This document shows, piece after piece, positions 61,122 to 64,000 of a stretch of 64,000 nt of DNA. This DNA comes from Streptomyces sp. WMMC500 (GTDB lineage: Bacteria; Actinomycetota; Actinomycetes; Streptomycetales; Streptomycetaceae): assembly GCF_027497195.1 (NCBI RefSeq), contig NZ_CP114905.1, positions 4,413,001 through 4,477,000 of the forward strand. Direction: 5' to 3'. Position 1 is the first letter of the stretch, and each line of letters starts with the position of its first letter. Position numbers and translations under genes: made by a program. The notes below the pieces were generated by a model, which was given only the letters and a program-made list of their open reading frames with translations, ran no database searches and was not told the origin of the DNA.

Positions 61122-61690
61122 GTGGAAAAGGCCGGCGCACTGGCGCAACTGTGGCACGACCTCGACGTTCCCGACGGCCTGCGGGTGGAGCTCCTCGACG
61201 GCGAGCTGGTGATGCAGGCCAACCCCGGGCACGTCCACGACCTCCCTGGCCGGAGTCTCGTCCGGCACACGCCCGACCCCTTCGAGGCGTGGTCCGCGCG
61301 CGGCTTGCTGGTGGCCGACGACTACCGCCCCGCGCCGACGCCGTGATCATTCGGGGTGAGGACCGCCCGGCAGACGAGGCGGACGCGGACTGGCCGGCGC
61401 AGGTCGTGCTGGCCGTGGTCGAGACCGTCTCCAGCACCCGCACGGCAATCAAGCGCGACTGGGAGGACAAACGCGAGCGCTACGCCTCCGTGGGCATCCC
61501 GGTCTACCTGATCGTCGACCCCAGCAACGCGACCTGGCACGTCCTCCAACTGGAGGGCCGCGTGTACGTCGAGACGGACAAGGGCATCTTCGGCCAGCCG
61601 CTGACGTTCCCGGAGCCGATGGCCTTCACCGTACAGACGCACGGCTGGCACCCGTACAACCGCACACCGGTGGAACGCCCCCCACGCTGA
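61122..61690 (+). pseudogene. Uma2-family endonuclease gene with a frameshift in a C run
   Basis: The frame from the GTG at 61122 encodes EKAGALAQLWHDLDVPDGLRVELLDGELVMQANPG to GLLVADDYRP, then terminates at 61346. The second half, DAVIIRGEDRPADEADAD to WHPYNRTPVERPPR, lies in the next frame and ends at 61690. One extra C in the CCCC at 61328-61331 would give DYRPRADAVIIR and a single ~190-residue Uma2 (DUF820) protein. The PD-(D/E)XK-type core with VVLAVVETVSSTRTAIKRDWEDKRERYASVGIPVYLIVD is intact. Third homopolymer frameshift in the window. Confidence 0.82.
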
Positions 61691-61741
61691 TCCGTCGGAC
61701 CAGAGGGCCGGGGCCGATCCCGGTGCCCGAAGTCGTCGGCG

Positions 61742-62560
61742 TCACTCCCGGGCATCGGCCGCAACCTCGTCGACCACCTGCTCCCCGAAGCGCCAGAAGC
61801 CGCGGTTACCGAACCCCTCGGTCTTCAGGCCCTCCTCGGCGGCGACAGCCGCGGCCCGCTGCTGGGTGAGTCCGGGGAAGGCCCCCGGGCTGACGCGGAT
61901 GTAGCCGCGCCGGTCGAACACCCGGGCCCGCAGGATGCTCCGGAGAGTGGCTTCCTGCTCCGCCACCGTCTGCTGCTTCTTCTTCCACATTCCTGGGCTC
62001 CCTTCCGTGCGCCCGGCCCTGCGCGCCGTCCACACCACGGCGCCCGCGCACACCGCGGCGGCGGCGGCGACTCCGAGCAGCTCCGGCACCGCGCCCGTGA
62101 GCCCGGGCGTCGTCGGCCGCACCTCGCCTTCCGGGTCCGCGACCACGGTCACGGAGTCGCCGGGGTCGAGGTCATCGTCCTCCCGCCGCAGCTCCGGGCC
62201 CGGTACGGCCCGGCCGTCGGGGTCCTTCAGCGTGTAGTACCACGTACGGCTTCCGCGGTCGCCCTTCTCCAGCCGCTCGCCGGTGACGGTCGCCTGCACT
62301 TCCTCGCCCCGCGTCTGGAGCGTCAGGTCGTCGCGGACCGTCTGGCCGGCGAAGGAGCCCAGCAGCAGGGCGACGAACGTGGCCACCAGGGCGTAGCAGC
62401 CGGCCTCCACCCCGCCCAGCCGTGCCAGCAGGACGGCGAGCAGCCCGAGTTGAGCTGTCCACAGCAGCACCGTGACCGCCGTACCGAGCAGGGGCGCCCC
62501 CAGCATCAGGCCGGCGGCACTGGCCGCCGCGTAGACGGCGGTGAGCAGAACCCGGGTCAC
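61742..62560 (-). CDS. DUF3592-like membrane protein, last gene of a putative T7SS-associated operon
   Basis: A 272-residue protein. Three N-terminal hydrophobic segments (VLLTAVYAAASAAGLMLGA, AVTVLLWTAQLGLLAVLLA, CYALVATFVALLLGSFAG) are followed by a DUF3592-type extracytoplasmic beta domain (VQATVTGERLEKGDRGSRTW, DDDLDPGDSVTVVADPEG), a fourth helix (GVAAAAAVCAGAVVWTA) and a basic cytosolic tail. GTG start, 7 bp after the stop of the upstream gene. Function unknown. Confidence 0.78.
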   Translation of the reverse strand: MTRVLLTAVYAAASAAGLMLGAPLLGTAVTVLLWTAQLGLLAVLLARLGGVEAGCYALVATFVALLLGSFAGQTVRDDLTLQTRGEEVQATVTGERLEKGDRGSRTWYYTLKDPDGRAVPGPELRREDDDLDPGDSVTVVADPEGEVRPTTPGLTGAVPELLGVAAAAAVCAGAVVWTARRAGRTEGSPGMWKKKQQTVAEQEATLRSILRARVFDRRGYIRVSPGAFPGLTQQRAAAVAAEEGLKTEGFGNRGFWRFGEQVVDEVAADARE

Positions 62561-62567
62561 GGCAGGC

Positions 62568-63284
62568 TCACGCGCCTTCCAGTTCAGCGACTGTTTGTTC
62601 CGTCTCGTCGGGGTCCTCGGAGGACAGCGCTCCGACGATCCCCATGACGATGCTGAGGTAGTCGTTCCAGTTCTGGTCGTCCTCCGTCATGAAGACGAAG
62701 AGCGCCGTCCTGTCCCCCGGCAGCAGCGGTACGGCGCATTCCAGGCGGCGTACGGTGGTGGGCGGCTGATCTTCTGGCAGGCCGTACATGAACCCTGGCA
62801 CCGCGATCTGCTCCTCGAATGCGCGAATCGCGACCGGCCCGTACGGGGCTTCCGCCACGGCGATCTCGGCATCGGGCGTCACTGCAGCCCATTGCATGGC
62901 GGTACGCCGCGCAACCGCCCCCCGGTCCGGCCATCCCTGGCCGTCGATGAACACCGCCAGCACCCCCTGGGTGAAGCCGTCGCCGGCGCCGTCGCCTGCC
63001 CGGTAGAGGCAGGTGGACAGGTGCACCGCGCCGGCGTCGGTCAGCAGCCGAAGCAGGTACGCACCGGTGATGACCACGCTCAGCTGCTGCTCGGGCCTCG
63101 CGTCGGGAAACAGCTCGGTCACCGCGTCGGCGAGCTGCGTCATGCGCGCTTCGGTGCTCTGGTGCAGCTCCACCTCCCGGAAACCGGGCGGAAGAAGGAA
63201 CCACAGATCCGGAACGGCTGTCGGCTCCCCGGACGGGGACGAGGTGGTGGCGTGCTGCGGACGAGCGGTCACCGGGTCCCCCAT
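62568..63284 (-). CDS. Uncharacterised protein, middle gene of the right-edge operon
   Basis: A 238-residue soluble protein without signal or membrane segment. Recognisable stretches are DLWFLLPPGFREVELHQ, ARPEQQLSVVITGAYLLRLLTDAG and FVFMTEDDQNWNDYLSIVMGI. Its start overlaps the upstream gene by 16 bases, so the two are coupled. It resembles proteins that accompany WXG100-type effectors in streptomycetes and might be a chaperone or immunity protein. This is inferred from position only. Confidence 0.75.
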   Translation of the reverse strand: MGDPVTARPQHATTSSPSGEPTAVPDLWFLLPPGFREVELHQSTEARMTQLADAVTELFPDARPEQQLSVVITGAYLLRLLTDAGAVHLSTCLYRAGDGAGDGFTQGVLAVFIDGQGWPDRGAVARRTAMQWAAVTPDAEIAVAEAPYGPVAIRAFEEQIAVPGFMYGLPEDQPPTTVRRLECAVPLLPGDRTALFVFMTEDDQNWNDYLSIVMGIVGALSSEDPDETEQTVAELEGA

Positions 63285-64000
63285 CCCACGAGGCCGACGC
63301 CGCTCGCGATGGCGGTCGCGACGCCGAACTTCCCACCGCCCGAGCCCGTGACCATGTTGGCGGTTCCCGTGGCGTAGTTGGCGTTGCTGGCGTTCTGGTC
63401 CGTAGGGTTGGCGGCGTTGATCGCGGTCGGTGCGGTCAGGAGGCCGGTGACCCCCGCCTGAACACCGTCGGCGACGTTCATCGCGGCCGCCCTGGACATA
63501 CCGAGCCGGGTGGCCAGGCCTTCGACGGGCCTGACGATGCCGGGGATGGCCGGGTTCACTCCTCTGGCCGCACTCTGCGTCACTCTTGCTCCGGTGCTGA
63601 TGCCGACCCGGACGGACGAGGCGACCCCGGCCGTTCCGCGTGCCGCCCGCAGACCGGTGACGGCACCCCGCGCCACTGGTCCGATTCCCGGGACCATGCC
63701 GAGCGCATCCCCGCCGAGGGTAAGCCAGTTGCCGATATTGTCCCGGCTCGGCGGGAACAGCCCGGATATACCGTACTTCGATGCGTGGGCGAGGAAGGCG
63801 ACAGCACTGAGCGCGAAGGCGAGCAAAGCCAGGCCCGGGAAGAAGATGGCGGCTATGCCGACCACCGCGGCCAGGACGGTAATCCAGTCCGCATGCTCCT
63901 TGATCCAGTCCGCGACGGCATCGAGCATGTCACCGACAGCCTCGACCAGACCGCCCAGTACGTTCCCGAGATCCCCGATCGCGTCCCCGAGCTTGTCCAG
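63269..64000 (-). CDS. Putative type VII secretion effector-like protein, N-terminus outside the window
   Basis: At least 243 residues are visible with no stop up to the right edge. The sequence begins LDKLGDAIGDLGNVLGGLVEA, a helical repeat-like region, then DMLDAVADWIKEHADWITVLAAVVGIAAIFF and LALLAFALSAVAFLAHASKYGISGLFPPSRDNIG, a hydrophobic hairpin followed by Gly/Ala-rich sequence ending VGLVGWGTR. This architecture is typical of the middle part of putative T7SS-secreted proteins with WXG/LXG N-termini. The diagnostic N-terminal part and any toxin domain cannot be seen; the visible end carries no recognised toxin. Confidence 0.7.
   Translation of the reverse strand: MDKLGDAIGDLGNVLGGLVEAVGDMLDAVADWIKEHADWITVLAAVVGIAAIFFPGLALLAFALSAVAFLAHASKYGISGLFPPSRDNIGNWLTLGGDALGMVPGIGPVARGAVTGLRAARGTAGVASSVRVGISTGARVTQSAARGVNPAIPGIVRPVEGLATRLGMSRAAAMNVADGVQAGVTGLLTAPTAINAANPTDQNASNANYATGTANMVTGSGGGKFGVATAIASGVGLVGWGTR

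Overview
The window reads as chromosome of a high-GC actinomycete, most likely Streptomyces or a close relative. Evidence: third codon positions are strongly G/C; GTG and TTG starts are frequent; secreted proteins carry twin-arginine signals; a chitinase promoter has two DasR-type TGGTCTAGACCA elements; and there are two cassettes of XRE/DUF5753 regulator, DUF397 protein and RsbW-like ATPase, the WhiJ-type arrangement typical of streptomycetes. I found no rRNA, tRNA, CRISPR array, transposase or phage structural gene.

Layout. 1-6951: two helix-turn-helix regulators, a divergent amino-acid-oxidase-like flavoprotein and RidA pair, an ECF sigma factor with a membrane partner, a SnoaL-like protein and TrmO. 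6952-9205: a gene-poor island in which two copies of a ~430-bp sequence lie head to head around a SnoaL-like gene and three ~110-bp degenerate repeats. 9206-16462: first WhiJ-like cassette, aldo/keto reductase, VapBC, a haem membrane protein, and a MerR plus DrrAB-like export operon. 16463-25883: cobalamin riboswitch and metE, a 1207-residue fusion of sodium/solute symporter, STAC, GAF, SpoIIE phosphatase and RsbW-like ATPase, an ECF41 sigma factor, a lipoprotein and an imine-reductase-like enzyme. 25941-36475: HxlR regulator, M7-like protease, LAL-type LuxR regulator, GOLPH3-like protein, small membrane proteins, a frameshifted gene, a BBE flavoprotein without the usual FAD-linking histidine, a sigma-like protein with an expanded repeat linker and a hemerythrin. 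36650-47619: secreted or membrane enzymes (bicovalent flavoprotein, SDR, GH19 chitinase, WD40 protein, GDSL esterase, D-Ala-D-Ala carboxypeptidase, secretory lipase, MFS exporter). 47756-56184: CGNR protein, an Hsp100 ATPase apparently lacking the ClpP-docking loop, a compact second-type Rho, and a giant AAA/TPR regulator with a His-rich insert. 56296-64000: membrane protein, hydrolase, frameshifted GNAT, second WhiJ-like cassette, MazEF, frameshifted Uma2 gene, and the start of a probable type VII secretion-associated operon running off the right edge.

Themes. Regulation by partner switching recurs: two RsbW-like ATPases with XRE/DUF397 partners, and one large transporter-phosphatase-ATPase fusion. 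Three genes (32133-32937, 58047-58597, 61122-61690) are each broken by a single-base change in a G or C run, so sequencing error must be excluded before calling them pseudogenes. Several proteins carry simple-sequence expansions encoded by tandem repeats (the sigma-like protein, the MFS loop, the AAA regulator insert). The most unusual items are the symporter-phosphatase fusion and the inverted-duplication island beside the first WhiJ-like cassette.
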